Assembly: GCA_027037535.1 (NCBI GenBank)
Contig: JALVZQ010000002.1
Location: 56,062-120,061, forward strand
Length of the DNA: 64,000 bases
Source of the DNA: Acidilobaceae archaeon
GTDB lineage: Archaea; Thermoproteota; Thermoprotei_A; Sulfolobales; Acidilobaceae
Direction of reading: 5' to 3'
The notes under the pieces are model-generated. The model was not told the origin of the DNA. It was given only the letters and a program-made list of their open reading frames with translations, and searched no databases. Positions 26,878 to 34,486 of the stretch are shown here, one piece after another (position 1 is the stretch's first letter; every line of letters begins with the position of its first letter). Both the position numbers and the translations under genes were made by a program.

Positions 26878-26926
26878 TCCTAGTGACAGGCTGGAAATAT
26901 ACTGGACTCCCAGCCTGTCACTAGGA
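26878..26926 (-). terminator. perfect 17-bp hairpin between binding-protein gene and livG
   Basis: Arms 26878-26894 and 26910-26926 are exactly complementary over 17 bases around a 15-base loop, starting with CCTAGTGACAGGCTGG. On the minus strand it lies about 60 bases after the binding-protein stop and is followed by TTTTCTTT. It can end or protect the binding-protein mRNA, so that it is made in excess over the membrane subunits. Confidence 0.6.
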
Positions 26927-26988
26927 GTAATTATACATTAGGAATAGTTGGAAAGCCTAGAGAGGAAAAAGAAGGAGCTTTAAACAGG

Positions 26989-28269
26989 CTACGAGCACTG
27001 GAGCGGGTTCTCTGTTATTTGTTCAAACTGCTCTGTCTGGTACTTCCAGATCTCGGTTAGTACCCACTGGTACTGGCCGTTCTGCTCTACTATTTCGAAT
27101 ATACCATAGTCTGTAGCCACTCTGTCACCGTACTCGTTGAGAGTTATTGTTCCAGTTACTCCATTGTATGTCTTGACTACTTGTGGTATTGCGTTTGCTA
27201 CATCTTGTACGCTTGCATCTGGGCCTCCTGCCTGTTGGATTGCTAGAGCCATTACCCATACTGCATCATATGCTATGAGGCTGTATGGGTCCGGTGGGTA
27301 TCCTAGCTTGTTTAGTAGTGCACAGTAGACGTCCTTTGTCTTGTCTGTTAGGCCGAAGGTAATGGTGTTCTTCCACTTTACTTGGACTGCGAAGCTGGCT
27401 GCGTCCTGGTTCTGGAGTATCTGCTGGCTTAGGGCTGTACCGTCGCTACCGTACCACTTTACTTGTGCTAGTTGGCTGTATTGGCTGGCTGTTCCGAGTA
27501 TCTGGCTGGCTTCTTCGAATGCGATTAGCTCGACTCCAATGTTCTCGGGTGCTACGCCCTGGGCTGTCAGCTGGTCTACTTGGTTAGCGATTTCTTGTAC
27601 AAGGTTGTCGAAGTTGGGGCTCTGTGGATCGTATGGTATCTTAGCCGCTACTGTTCCTCCGAGCTGGGTGAAGTAGTTTTCTACGAATCCTGCTAGTCCG
27701 CTTCCCCAGTCATCGTTCCTGTAGACAATGATTACATGGGTTACTCCGTCATTCTGGTATAGCTCTGCTAGTACTTTACCTTGGAGCTCGTCAGGCGGTG
27801 GGAATCTGAATACCGTGTCTTTTAGTGCTAGTGATGGAGCGGTGCTGCTCTGGCTTATTACTACTGCCTCTTTACCTTGCTGGATCTCGCTCACTATTTC
27901 GCTGAGTTCTCCGCTGCTCATGGGGCCTATGAAGAACCTAATGCCCTGTTGGTAGAGTGCATCGAACTTCTGTAGGGCTACGCTCGGCTTAGTCTCTGTG
28001 TCAACGATTACGAGCTGGATCCTGAAGTTTGCGCCTTGATCTTCGAGGTACTTGTTTACATCTGCCTCGGCCATCTTCACTGCTTCCTGGTTTGTCTTCC
28101 CGAAGCTTCCAAGGTCACCGGTTAGTGGGAGAAGTACGCCGATCTGTATAGTCTGGACTTCTGTACCAGTTGGCGCCTGCTCCTCCCCTCCCTGTCCTGC
28201 TAAGTAAAATGCTGCAGCAGCGATAATTATGATCACAACAACTATTGCCAATGCAACCTTTGAGTCCAT
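26989..28269 (-). CDS. branched-chain amino acid type ABC transporter binding protein
   Basis: LivJ/LivK-like extracellular binding protein, 426 residues. An N-terminal anchor (KVALAIVVVIIIIAAAAFYLAG) and short Gln/Gly/Pro linker lead into IQIGVLLPLTGDLGSFGKTNQEAVKMAEADVNK, the standard opening of type I periplasmic-binding domains. Later landmarks are FFIGPMSSGELSEIV, VVISQSSTAPSLA and YDAVWVMALAIQQAG. There is no lipoprotein cysteine. A GGTGATC ribosome site precedes the ATG. It lies upstream of livGFHM on the same strand with a hairpin and second promoter between. Confidence 0.92.
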   Translation of the reverse strand: MDSKVALAIVVVIIIIAAAAFYLAGQGGEEQAPTGTEVQTIQIGVLLPLTGDLGSFGKTNQEAVKMAEADVNKYLEDQGANFRIQLVIVDTETKPSVALQKFDALYQQGIRFFIGPMSSGELSEIVSEIQQGKEAVVISQSSTAPSLALKDTVFRFPPPDELQGKVLAELYQNDGVTHVIIVYRNDDWGSGLAGFVENYFTQLGGTVAAKIPYDPQSPNFDNLVQEIANQVDQLTAQGVAPENIGVELIAFEEASQILGTASQYSQLAQVKWYGSDGTALSQQILQNQDAASFAVQVKWKNTITFGLTDKTKDVYCALLNKLGYPPDPYSLIAYDAVWVMALAIQQAGGPDASVQDVANAIPQVVKTYNGVTGTITLNEYGDRVATDYGIFEIVEQNGQYQWVLTEIWKYQTEQFEQITENPLQCS

Positions 28270-28326
28270 GTGATCACCACCATGTATACACTTATTTTCT
28301 GATCAATTGTAGAACGGCGCACCCAG

Positions 28327-28339
28327 AATTTAAATGTTT
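28327..28339 (-). promoter_or_regulatory. promoter of the amino acid binding-protein gene
   Basis: On the minus strand ACATTTAAATTC gives a TATA box about 60 bases before the ATG, so the leader would be about 35 bases and would contain GGTGGTGATCAC before the start codon. Confidence 0.5.
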
Positions 28340-28634
28340 AGCCGCTTAGTTTATAGAATAAATAAATCTACATATATTCTACTATACAATTTCATCAAAT
28401 ATAGAATACTACAACAGTGGGATTAGCTAGGAGCCCGATACAAGGTGAGGATTGCCCAGCCAACTATAGACGATTTCTTTGTCTACTCAAATTATACGTT
28501 GATATTATATAAATCTTTCTGTTCCGAAGAACTGATCAAGATATCTAAACCATACCATTCCTATACCCGAGGTTAATAAAGACTAAATCCAGCTAGATAG
28601 ATAAAGGTAATACTGAGTATTACATCTAAGAGGG

Positions 28635-28646
28635 CGCCAATTGGCG
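28635..28646. repeat. 12-base palindrome downstream of trpS
   Basis: CGCCAATTGGCG is a perfect palindrome in an AT-rich gap, about 30 bases past the trpS stop. It may be a protein-binding site or the stem of a termination hairpin. Confidence 0.35.
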
Positions 28647-28675
28647 AGACCCAAAAAATAATATAGTTGGCGATC

Positions 28676-29809
28676 CTAAAAGCCTGGAACTTCAACAATC
28701 TTATACGCTATTTCCTTTGCTACCTCTAGTTTCTCCCGGTGTTCTCTCAGGAACTCCTCAAGTAAACTCCATGCGTATCTTTTACATTTTCCGCATAGGA
28801 GTCTCCCGCTCCTGCATTCTTCATATATTTCTCTGAGTTTCTCATCGTCTAGTATAAGATGATACATGTAGAGATCATAGATAGTGCATTTCTCAGGTAT
28901 TCCTCCAAGTTTTCTCTGTTCTTCGGCTGTTGCTCTGCCTCCGGTCAGTGCAGCCATTAGTTTTTTGCGAGCAGTTTCTAGTGGATCTGTCAGGAATATC
29001 GTGGAGTCTGGCCTACTACTACTCATCTTTGCTCCGTCCAGGCCCCTGATTAGCTTGTGATATGTCGATGCCGGCCTCGTGAGGTCTATTACTTCCCTGA
29101 GCCTATCAGTTAAGTCTCGTGTAAGCCTGAGATGAGGATCCTGATCTGCGCCTACTGGTACTATCACGTAATCATATCCTCCGTATTCTTCTAGCTGTAC
29201 GTGGAGTATGTCGGCGGCTTGGGTGAGAGACGATACTATTTTTGCAGGAGTTAGATCTCCGTAGATCGCTGTCATTTCAGCAGCCGTTACTTTACCGGAG
29301 AATAGTTGTATTAGTCTATAATATGGTGTGCCTCTATTTGTTTGGAAGTAGAATTCTGTCTTCTTGGGATCGAGTCCTAGAGCAATTAAATTCGCCACGT
29401 ACTCTTCTACGCCTACTTTTATCGCTGTTTCCCTCGGTATTCTTCTCACTGCAAATGCTTCTGCATCCGCTAGAGCTACGAATATTTTGAATCCCAGGCT
29501 CTGATAGTATATTAGTTGATCTGCGGTTAGCTTGTGGCCGAAATGGAATCTGCCTGACGGCATGAAGCCTGTTAAAACGGCTATCCTCTTACCTTTCTTG
29601 AACTCGTTCATAACGATGTCCAGGTCTCTATGCCCGAAGATTATTCCCCTTCTCATGTAGAGGTGGAGGGGTATTCCCTGCTCGACTAGTAGTGGTCTTA
29701 GCTGGGAGAATGGCTTTATCCCAAATGTTGCTAGTAGCCTATTATAGTCCTTAATTTCTATTGCTCCCCATGGATCGATCTTATCTTGATCAGCCAAGTA
29801 GTTGGTCAC
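28676..29809 (-). CDS. trpS: tryptophanyl-tRNA synthetase
   Basis: Class I aminoacyl-tRNA synthetase charging tRNA-Trp. The HIGH motif appears as PSGRFHFGH (about residues 84-92) and the KMSKS loop as KMSSS (about 263). PVGADQDPHLRLTRD and IYGDLTPAKI are TrpRS landmarks of the archaeal/eukaryal type. Length of 377 residues is normal. A C-terminal CGKC appears near residue 344. Confidence 0.95.
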   Translation of the reverse strand: MTNYLADQDKIDPWGAIEIKDYNRLLATFGIKPFSQLRPLLVEQGIPLHLYMRRGIIFGHRDLDIVMNEFKKGKRIAVLTGFMPSGRFHFGHKLTADQLIYYQSLGFKIFVALADAEAFAVRRIPRETAIKVGVEEYVANLIALGLDPKKTEFYFQTNRGTPYYRLIQLFSGKVTAAEMTAIYGDLTPAKIVSSLTQAADILHVQLEEYGGYDYVIVPVGADQDPHLRLTRDLTDRLREVIDLTRPASTYHKLIRGLDGAKMSSSRPDSTIFLTDPLETARKKLMAALTGGRATAEEQRKLGGIPEKCTIYDLYMYHLILDDEKLREIYEECRSGRLLCGKCKRYAWSLLEEFLREHREKLEVAKEIAYKIVEVPGF

Positions 29810-29871
29810 CCAGTCTAGAAAATACTGTACAACAAATTATGAATTCCGGTTCGGTAAAGAATATTATAATA

Positions 29872-30840
29872 TTAGTTCTTTGTAATTCTTAGCATATATT
29901 TTCTGGAGCCTCCCTCGTCTTTGTATTCTATTATACCTCTTTCTATAAGCTTGCGGAGCCTTCGGTAAAGCGGTGTTTTAGGTATACCTGTTAGATCCAT
30001 TAGTTCTGATGCGGTTTTTGGCCCTGACGACAGTGCATCTATTATGAGGCGATCCCTTTCATCTAGCGCTTCGTTCACTATAGATATATTAGGAGAGCCT
30101 TTGTCTCCTGGGCCTTTTCCCTTATTATTGGGAGAGCCTCCACTACTCTTCTTCCTTGTAAACCAGTACCCAGCAACTAGTATTGATGCAACAATTAGCG
30201 CTATCCCAAGATGTGTTGGGTTTAATCCCTGCGACGGACTAGTAATAGTGGATGTTGTTGTCGACTCTGGTGGAGTCGTGGTTAAGTCTGGTACAACATA
30301 GTAGTCTATTGAAACATTGCCGGGAGGGAACTTCAATCCTGCAGTTCCATTTACAAGTACCGGCGTCGGATTACTGGGTGAGATCCTTAGGGGAACAATC
30401 TCAGCCGCCATTACAAGTATTGTTTCGCATTGTGACGAATATTCGAGCGTCCAGTAGAGGTTCTGTTTTGTGGTCAGAGAAGTGGTTACATAATACACTT
30501 GTATTCTAGTGTCATTAAACACCGTGATTGACAAGGTAGTATTACCTACTATCTTAAATGGGAGTAATTCGCCGGTGTCTAGTCCTCTAACCTCTACGAA
30601 TATAGGAGTTGATAATAGAGTAATGTTTACTGTAGCGGGTAGCTCTAGGCCTGCAATATCTAGTTGTTGAGTTACTTCAACACTCCCATCAACGTTTAAT
30701 TTTACTACAATTTCGCCACAGTATTCTACTTGCTGGCCCTGTACGATCATATTATTTAATCCTAATACTAGAATCGAGACTATAGTTATGGCAACTAGTA
30801 TTCTCACGCTTGTCGATTTAGTTGAATTACTATTCATCAT
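29872..30840 (-). CDS. membrane-anchored winged-helix regulator with extracellular domain
   Basis: A 322-residue protein with an unusual layout. A signal helix (SVRILVAITIVSILVLGLNNMI) is followed by about 160 residues of extracellular beta-rich domain with glycosylation sites, a Thr/Pro/Ser linker and a membrane helix (HLGIALIVASILVAGYWF, about 211-228). A Gly/Lys/Ser linker then leads to a C-terminal winged helix (LDERDRLIIDALSSGPKTASELMDL, then PLYRRLRKLIERGIIEYKDEG). This would place an outside sensor and a DNA-binding domain in one chain. The gene lies beside and upstream of trpS and downstream of the helical secreted protein. Target and signal unknown. Confidence 0.75.
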   Translation of the reverse strand: MMNSNSTKSTSVRILVAITIVSILVLGLNNMIVQGQQVEYCGEIVVKLNVDGSVEVTQQLDIAGLELPATVNITLLSTPIFVEVRGLDTGELLPFKIVGNTTLSITVFNDTRIQVYYVTTSLTTKQNLYWTLEYSSQCETILVMAAEIVPLRISPSNPTPVLVNGTAGLKFPPGNVSIDYYVVPDLTTTPPESTTTSTITSPSQGLNPTHLGIALIVASILVAGYWFTRKKSSGGSPNNKGKGPGDKGSPNISIVNEALDERDRLIIDALSSGPKTASELMDLTGIPKTPLYRRLRKLIERGIIEYKDEGGSRKYMLRITKN

Positions 30841-31050
30841 TTACCACCGTTTTCCAGCTCTCTAGAGATTATTTCGCTTTCCTAATCCCCTCCCTTTGTC
30901 ATGTTGTATCTTGTGTATACTATATTCATTCCCACCACTCCCACATATAGGGTATAAGTCTAGTTAATCCATACATGAATATCTTCAAGATACTGGTTCT
31001 TCCAGGAACGTCTATCGTTAAAATTAGAGGTCTTCCAGATAGGGAAAAAG

Positions 31051-32415
31051 TTAGGGTTGATGAGTATTTATCCAGTCGAGTATTTCATTGATTTTCTGGA
31101 TCACATAGTCTGGTGCTTGACCCTCAATCCTCTGCTTAAGCATTAATAGTTCTCCTTTCTCTACCATTAGAAGTCCCTTATACTTCATTTTACTCATGTG
31201 CCCGTTTTGGTATTTCTCATATGCGTTTTGTAGTTTCTCCATTTTATTTTGTAGTTCATTATATAGGTTTGTCCAGGTTTCATCCGTGTGTTCCGTTCTG
31301 CTGTGCCTGAATTCTATCATTACCTTGTGTTCGTGCATTATCATTATTCTTAGCTCTGGTGGCACCAGGTTCATTTCCTCTAGTTGTGTAAGAGTAGCGT
31401 TTAACACTAGATATGACTGTGTTAGATTGTCTAAGGTGGCGTTTACGTCTCCTATAAGGCTAGCATTATATGCTTGATATAGGTATGTAGTTGATTGATT
31501 TAGCGCTGCTTGTATCATGTATAGAGCTTCTAGTACTGTCTGGTTCGTAGCGTTCTGGTCTATGACGCCGAGTATTCTCTCGATCTTGTATTCTAGTCTC
31601 TCACTCCTGTTGATCATTGATTCTATCAGTAGGGAAATGTTCTCGTCAACTGCTCCCGTATCGTTTACTGCTACTATAGTTGCATTGATTGTTGATGCTA
31701 TACCGTTTAATTGGCCTATTAGGCCTTCTATGGCTGAGCCCATTCCATATTTTACTTCGAGTTTAATCATGTGCTCGTTCATATGGACGTGTACTTCCGT
31801 CCTCATCATATTGTCCACGATCATTACTTTATGCATTGCGATTGTGATATTTCCTTCTTGAAGAGCTATTTGGGCCTGACTTATCATCTGCTGCATTGCT
31901 TTGATCTTTTGCCACTCCTCTCCTGTTAGGACTCCTGTCTCATTCATCTTTTCAAGCATTATCTGGAGTTTTTGTACTAGTTTTTCTCTATGTTCGATTG
32001 CTAGCTCTACTTGTTTCTTCTCTATAGTCGCCTTATAGTCGACTGGTAGATTCTCATATATGTACATGGCTACTGGTGCGTATTCTTGGGCTGCCTCTAT
32101 GGCCAGATTAACAGCTGTCTCCGGATCAGTTCCTGCGATTTCTTTTGCTTGTTCTAGTAGCATAGTACTGTTCTCGATGTTTGCTTGGTATTCGTCTGGT
32201 ATTGTTACGTTGAATTCAGCTGCTAAGCTGAGCGTTTTATTTATATATGCTTCTATCTTTAGTATGAACTGTAGGGCCGCCTGGGATGACTGATCTAATG
32301 ATACGTCTTCCTCAGTAGCCGCATTGGCTAGATAGCCTACTGCGCCCAGCATGGCTGGTGCGATCAGGGCCAGGACCAGGAGGCCCGCCGCGATTTTAAC
32401 CACAGACACGTTCAT
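31051..32415 (-). CDS. secreted long helical (coiled-coil) protein
   Basis: A 454-residue exported protein. A signal sequence (VVKIAAGLLVLALIAPAMLGAVGYLANA) is followed by nearly all-helical sequence rich in Glu, Ile, Met, Gln and Asn with heptad patterning. Examples are IEKKQVELAIEHREKLVQKL and LYNELQNKMEKLQNAYEKYQ. Many Asn-X-Thr sites support extracellular location. It has no C-terminal membrane helix. A GGTGAGCTGAA ribosome region precedes the ATG. It could form fibres or stalks, or bind the neighbouring membrane sensor; neither is shown. Confidence 0.6.
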   Translation of the reverse strand: MNVSVVKIAAGLLVLALIAPAMLGAVGYLANAATEEDVSLDQSSQAALQFILKIEAYINKTLSLAAEFNVTIPDEYQANIENSTMLLEQAKEIAGTDPETAVNLAIEAAQEYAPVAMYIYENLPVDYKATIEKKQVELAIEHREKLVQKLQIMLEKMNETGVLTGEEWQKIKAMQQMISQAQIALQEGNITIAMHKVMIVDNMMRTEVHVHMNEHMIKLEVKYGMGSAIEGLIGQLNGIASTINATIVAVNDTGAVDENISLLIESMINRSERLEYKIERILGVIDQNATNQTVLEALYMIQAALNQSTTYLYQAYNASLIGDVNATLDNLTQSYLVLNATLTQLEEMNLVPPELRIMIMHEHKVMIEFRHSRTEHTDETWTNLYNELQNKMEKLQNAYEKYQNGHMSKMKYKGLLMVEKGELLMLKQRIEGQAPDYVIQKINEILDWINTHQP

Positions 32416-32570
32416 TTCAGCTCACCTTTTCTTGGGGGCTCTTGTTTTGCCCTCCATCCCTGTATAATGGTTCTTATACTAGATAAGGTACCCTACCTAG
32501 ATTACTGCGGGAAAATTCCCGGTCTCTCCGGGAAACGCTCGCCTTATGCCTGGAACCTAGACGCTTGCAT

Positions 32571-32584
32571 TAATATATTTTAGG
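32571..32584 (+). promoter_or_regulatory. probable promoter of aspS
   Basis: TTAATATATTTTAG is an AT-rich TATA box about 90 bases before aspS. The transcript would begin near 32600 with a leader of about 65 bases. Confidence 0.4.
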
Positions 32585-32667
32585 GGGGTAGCCGGGTTCC
32601 CTTAATGCATAGGAGTGAAGGTTAGCTTAACGGCAGCCTGAAATAGGAGGGTTTCGTAGGGTGTATA

Positions 32668-34002
32668 GTGGTGTTGAAGGACCGGTTTATAATAGAGTTC
32701 TACGCCTCTGGGAACGAGCTGGAAGGCACCCGTGTTAGGGTATGTGGCTGGCTACATAATATACGAGATGTTGGCAGGATAAAGTTCCTTGTATTAAGGG
32801 ATCGTACCGGGATAATCCAGGCAGTTTTCAAGCGCGGATGCTGTGAGGAAGAAGAGTTTAAACGTATTGGAAAGCTCAGGCTCGAATCAGTGATATGCGT
32901 GGAGGGAATTCTAGTCAGAGGAAAGGCAAAGCAGGGATTCGAGATAAAGGGTGAGGCTGTAAGGCTATTGAGTGAACCAGTCGAGCCTCTGCCGCTGGAG
33001 CCGGATACCAGTCTCGAGGCTGGGCTGGCGACCAGGTTGAACTATAGGTGGTTGGATTCCAGGAATCCTAAGGTTAACATGATATTCCAGCTAGAGGCAC
33101 ACATTGCTAGGATCTTTAGAGAATATTTTAGGAGTGAGGGATTCGTGGAAATATTTACCTCTAAGATCGTTGCCGCCGGAACGGAGAGTGGAGCCGAGGT
33201 ATTCCCGGTTATCTACTTCGGCAGAGAAGCATTCCTCGCACAGAGCCCACAGTTCTATAAGCAGATGGCCGTCATAGGAGGCTTCGAAAGAGTATTCGAG
33301 ATAGGCCCCGTGTTTAGAGCTGAGCCCCATCACACCAGTAGGCATCTCACAGAGTATCATAGCTTAGATATAGAGATGGGCTTCATAGAGGGACCAGAAG
33401 ATGTTATGGAAAAAGTAGAGGGATTCTTTAGAAGAATCTCCAAGGAGGCTCAAACCAACGATGAAATACGGCGTATCCTGGAAGAGTTCGGCGTTGAAGA
33501 GATAAGGGTACCGAGAGAAATACCAAGGATATCAATAAGAGACGCATATAAAATTCTCGAAGAAGAATATGGTAAGAAGCTACCATACGGCGAAGACCTG
33601 GATAGCGAAGCAGAACGCCTCCTCGGAGAATATGTCAGTGAAAAAATGGATAGTGATTTTGTATTCGTCACGGAGTATCCATGGGGGGCGAGACCATTCT
33701 ATACGATGAGGCTGGAGAACGAGCCCGAGTGGACTACTGGCTTTGACCTACTATATAAGGGACTAGAAGTTGTAACTGGTAGCCAAAGAGAACACCGGTA
33801 TAACGTACTATTGGAAAACCTGAAAGATAAGGGTCTAGACCCGGGCGCTTTCGAGTTCTATCTGTCATTCTTCAAACATGGCGCGCCCCCACATGGAGGA
33901 GCAGGCATGGGTCTTGAGAGAATCGTGATGCAGACCCTGAGTCTGGAAAACATTAGAGAGGCCAGGCTCCTACCTAGGGACCCCGAGAGGCTGCTGCCAT
34001 AG
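32668..34002 (+). CDS. aspS: aspartyl-tRNA synthetase, archaeal type
   Basis: Class II aminoacyl-tRNA synthetase of 444 residues. An OB-fold anticodon domain (TRVRVCGWLHNIRDVGRIKFL) is followed by the catalytic core with LNYRWLDSRNPKVN, motif 2 GPVFRAEPHHTSRHLTEYHSLDIE and motif 3 GAPPHGGAGMGLERI. It lacks the bacterial GAD insertion. The start is GTG 32668 or GTG 32671, both close behind GGGTG. Archaeal AspRS may charge only tRNA-Asp or also tRNA-Asn; I did not settle which. Confidence 0.95.
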   Translation: MVLKDRFIIEFYASGNELEGTRVRVCGWLHNIRDVGRIKFLVLRDRTGIIQAVFKRGCCEEEEFKRIGKLRLESVICVEGILVRGKAKQGFEIKGEAVRLLSEPVEPLPLEPDTSLEAGLATRLNYRWLDSRNPKVNMIFQLEAHIARIFREYFRSEGFVEIFTSKIVAAGTESGAEVFPVIYFGREAFLAQSPQFYKQMAVIGGFERVFEIGPVFRAEPHHTSRHLTEYHSLDIEMGFIEGPEDVMEKVEGFFRRISKEAQTNDEIRRILEEFGVEEIRVPREIPRISIRDAYKILEEEYGKKLPYGEDLDSEAERLLGEYVSEKMDSDFVFVTEYPWGARPFYTMRLENEPEWTTGFDLLYKGLEVVTGSQREHRYNVLLENLKDKGLDPGAFEFYLSFFKHGAPPHGGAGMGLERIVMQTLSLENIREARLLPRDPERLLP

Positions 34003-34018
34003 GTATTGATTTCTGTTA

Positions 34019-34486
34019 CTAGTCTTTCTTTTCTATACACTCATTTATTCTTTCTCTTATGGTGTCCATGTATTCCTCGATCATCTGTTTTAGCCTCGCA
34101 AGATTATTTAGGACCTCTTGGGAAGGACATGGGAGTTTGTCTGGATCTCTCGCGATGAGTGGGAGTTTTCTTCTTGCTTCCGTGGCGAGCTCTATGAAGA
34201 CCTTGGCTATATCGTAGAACCTGTTTAGCTCTTCGCTTAAGACTTTAGCCCCCCTCGACGTCAGCTTGTATATTTTCTTTGCTCTTCCCTGTTCGATCAC
34301 TAGATCTTCTTCGAGCAACCCCTCTGTTTTCAATTCTTTTAATATTGGATAAATACTGCCGGGGCTACCTTTAACTAGTCCTTTTGTCATGTCCTCGATT
34401 TTCTTTGATAGCTCGTAGCCGTGGCTGGGCTTAATGGCTAGTAGGCTTAGTATGAGAAACTTGATACGGTATTTGAGGGGGTCTAT
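34019..34486 (-). CDS. PadR-family transcriptional regulator lacking a standard start codon
   Basis: Winged-helix repressor of the PadR family. The conserved N-terminal helices read DPLKYRIKFLILSLLAIK then PSHGYELSKKIEDM, followed by GSPGSIYPILKELKTEGLL. They lie upstream of the first ATG (34390) in the same open frame, so that ATG would delete helix 1. No ATG, GTG or TTG exists between the frame's opening and DPLKYR. The best candidates are ATA at 34486, overlapping the upstream stop as ATAG, or ACG at 34498, six bases after GAGGTGA. It sits directly behind the MMPL exporter gene it probably regulates. The C-terminus is helical. Confidence 0.82.
   Translation of the reverse strand: MDPLKYRIKFLILSLLAIKPSHGYELSKKIEDMTKGLVKGSPGSIYPILKELKTEGLLEEDLVIEQGRAKKIYKLTSRGAKVLSEELNRFYDIAKVFIELATEARRKLPLIARDPDKLPCPSQEVLNNLARLKQMIEEYMDTIRERINECIEKKD

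Larger units (their letters stand above)
28270..28675. other. intergenic region between trpS and the binding-protein gene
   Basis: About 400 bases without a convincing ORF. It contains the promoter of the binding-protein gene near 28333 (minus strand CATTTAAATTC). A perfect 12-base palindrome lies at 28635-28646, about 30 bases after the trpS stop. No tRNA-like or guide-RNA-like structure was recognised. Confidence 0.5.

Noticed and set aside
32590..32640. GC-rich stretch before aspS as an RNA gene
   Set aside because: Short stems can be drawn (GGGTAGCC...GGGTTCCC region), but there is no tRNA, C/D or H/ACA pattern. It is more simply the aspS leader.
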